NCBI RefSeq assembly: GCF_015709515.1
Contig: NZ_JADNQZ010000038.1
Span: forward strand, 1-35,712
Direction of reading: 5' to 3'
DNA length: 35,712 nt
Origin: Methylocystis sp. H62
GTDB taxonomy: Bacteria > Pseudomonadota > Alphaproteobacteria > Rhizobiales > Beijerinckiaceae
How positions within the stretch are numbered: the first letter of the stretch is position 1; every line of letters starts with the position of its first letter. Below are positions 34,760 through 35,712 of the stretch, piece after piece. The position numbers were made by a program, and so were the translations under genes. The notes beneath the pieces are model-generated. The model saw nothing but the letters and a program-made list of their open reading frames with translations, ran no database searches and was not told the origin of the DNA.

Positions 34760-35070
34760 CGAAATAAAGACGCGATCCCACGCGAAATGCCGCGGCGTCT
34801 CCATGGAGATTGACCTCCATCGGGAACCGAATGCTGAGCATGGATGGATCAATGTCAATCTGAACGCCCCCGCGCCTGCCCCTCATGCGGAAGAAACTCA
34901 GAAAAGGGAAAGCCGGAGCCGATCATCAGCAATGTGTCGCACTCCATCATCAGGTCATAGCTTGGCTTCGTGCCAAGCAGTCCGATGGAGCCTGTCACGT
35001 TGCGCTTAATTGTAAGAATGCGCCAGTTCTCTCCCGTTGCTGCAGCTAATTTGAGAATGTCTCGGCGCGA
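34760..35070 (-). pseudogene. Scrap of a thiamine-pyrophosphate enzyme (PoxB/acetolactate synthase type)
   Basis: The minus strand encodes VTGSIGLLGTKPSYDLMMEC then TLLMIGSGFPFSEFLPHEGQ, and after a one-base shift near 34866 VQIDIDPSMLSIRFPMEVNL. This is the central (FAD/regulatory) domain of pyruvate-oxidase-like TPP enzymes. N- and C-terminal domains are missing. The ISKra4-like element end at 35074 lies directly at its upstream side, so that element probably cut the gene. Between 34573 and 34759 I see nothing else. Confidence 0.7.
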
Positions 35071-35073
35071 GAT

Positions 35074-35712
35074 GGGACCGTTAAATTAACTGGGGCAGCT
35101 ATGCTGCTCGAAGGAGTGGCGGCGTCGGCTGAAACAGCTAGTTCAAACGCGATTTGAAGACTGGCGGTTCGTAGGACAACTGCTCACGCAAGTTTCCGTT
35201 CATGACCGCGGCGCGCACCTGCAGCATCAGATGAGCGCCGCGCTTTGACCATCGCATCTGTTGTTTTTTGACCATGCGGCGTGCGGTCAGCGAATTCACT
35301 GCGGATTCGGCCAGCGCAGTGGCGATCCGTCGTCCCGACCGATATCGAGCTCCGTAATCGACGATCGCAGACTTGTTTTGACGGATGTAAGTCAGAAGCG
35401 GTTGCGCCAATTGCCATATGCGGGCGGCGCCCAGGTCGCCTTGCTCGCGTAACATCGACATGTCTGCGATGATTTCCCCGAGGTGTTCTATCGCTCGATC
35501 GACCTGTCCATGCCACAGCTTCCACTTCAAGGCGCGGATCTCCTCATCGAGAACGACGGTTTCATTTGTCCATTCGTCGCGCCAGCGAACGATATGATCG
35601 GCGACTTGCTGTAGGGGCTGGATTTTCATAGCGATGTGGAACCAATCAACGATATTCCTGGTCGGACGCGGCAAATTGCGAGGTAGCCGCTTCATAATCT
35701 CCGCGCCATCAG
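35074..35712 (-). mobile_element. ISKra4-like element, partial
   Basis: The element starts with the terminal repeat GGGACCGTTAAATTAACTGG at 35074 and runs off the right edge. The transposase lies on the minus strand with its C-terminus 64 bp inside the end. The family name is given from memory of transposase features (see next entry); the terminal repeat is shared with the fragment at 29711. Confidence 0.6.
35138..35712 (-). CDS. ISKra4-like transposase, C-terminal part (runs off window)
   Basis: At least 190 residues are visible, and the frame is open to the window edge, where DGAEI precedes the first Met at 35695. Conserved blocks are IVDWFHIAMKIQPLQQVADH (DWFH with a catalytic-type Asp), RALKWKLWHGQVD, KSAIVDYGARYRSGRRIATA, LAESAVNSL and RRMVKKQQMRWSKRGAHLML then QVRAAVMNG. 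These are typical of ISKra4-type DDE transposases; the Glu in LAESAVN is a likely catalytic residue. The visible part has no frameshift. The N-terminal part must lie to the right of the window. Confidence 0.75.
   Translation of the reverse strand, partial: DGAEIMKRLPRNLPRPTRNIVDWFHIAMKIQPLQQVADHIVRWRDEWTNETVVLDEEIRALKWKLWHGQVDRAIEHLGEIIADMSMLREQGDLGAARIWQLAQPLLTYIRQNKSAIVDYGARYRSGRRIATALAESAVNSLTARRMVKKQQMRWSKRGAHLMLQVRAAVMNGNLREQLSYEPPVFKSRLN

Noticed and set aside
34722-35009. A 95-codon plus-strand frame
   Set aside because: Antisense to the clear TPP-enzyme scrap on the minus strand.
1-35712. CRISPR arrays, tRNA and rRNA genes
   Set aside because: No regularly spaced repeats and no tRNA- or rRNA-like sequence were seen by eye on either strand.

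Overview
The window looks like an accessory region of an alphaproteobacterium, probably from the Hyphomicrobiales (Rhizobiales), and possibly part of a plasmid or genomic island. The reasons are the mix of insertion-sequence types (IS66, IS427-group IS5, IS481, Tn5-like IS4, IS110, IS630, and an ISKra4-like family), the rhizobial-plasmid-style ScpB and pRiA4b ORF-3-like genes, and the fairly high GC with strong Shine-Dalgarno starts. No rRNA, tRNA or CRISPR was seen. The species assignment is an inference.

Layout. 1-505: one end of an IS66 element (tnpA, start of tnpB). 757-834: an IS110 scrap. 939-2783 (-): a vanadium haloperoxidase of the algal bromoperoxidase type. 3276-11529 (-): eight same-strand genes read from high to low coordinates: a DM13-domain protein, a Ycf48-like beta-propeller, three unrecognised proteins, a YbaY/YscW-like protein, an astacin metalloprotease and a caspase-like peptidase. 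Several junctions overlap or nearly touch (TAG-4 nt-ATG, TGATG, ATGA). 11530-15096: a graveyard holding a frameshifted small-domain gene, a scrap of a second VioB-like ferritin gene, and nested IS481, IS4 and IS66 fragments.

15129-21548 (-): a compact operon, in transcription order a LodA-like N-terminal protein, a radical SAM/SPASM enzyme, a 689-aa protein joining a LodA-C-like segment to a VioB-type ferritin-like domain, a small unknown, and a LodB/QhpG-like FAD enzyme. I read it as a candidate split, post-translationally modified quinoprotein system with its own maturation enzymes. 21745-24712: pseudogenes of a pRiA4b ORF-3-like protein and of ScpB, separated by an apparently intact IS427-type IS5 element, then an ISKra4-like scrap. 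25162-29622 (+): a 1486-aa haem peroxidase of the alpha-dioxygenase type with N- and C-terminal extensions. 29711-31374: IS scraps. 31425-31748 (+): a small Cys-rich lipoprotein. 32083-34572 (-): an alpha/beta-hydrolase/subtilase fusion. 34760-35070: a scrap of a TPP enzyme. 35074-end: an ISKra4-like transposase that runs off the window.

The large enzyme genes are intact while nearly everything between them is frameshifted or truncated, which suggests that the enzyme islands are under selection. Three oxidative systems (haloperoxidase, LodA-like oxidase, haem peroxidase) lie beside three peptidases (caspase-like, astacin, subtilase). A LodA-type oxidase would release hydrogen peroxide, which haloperoxidases consume, so a shared antagonistic or extracellular oxidative role is plausible but unproven.
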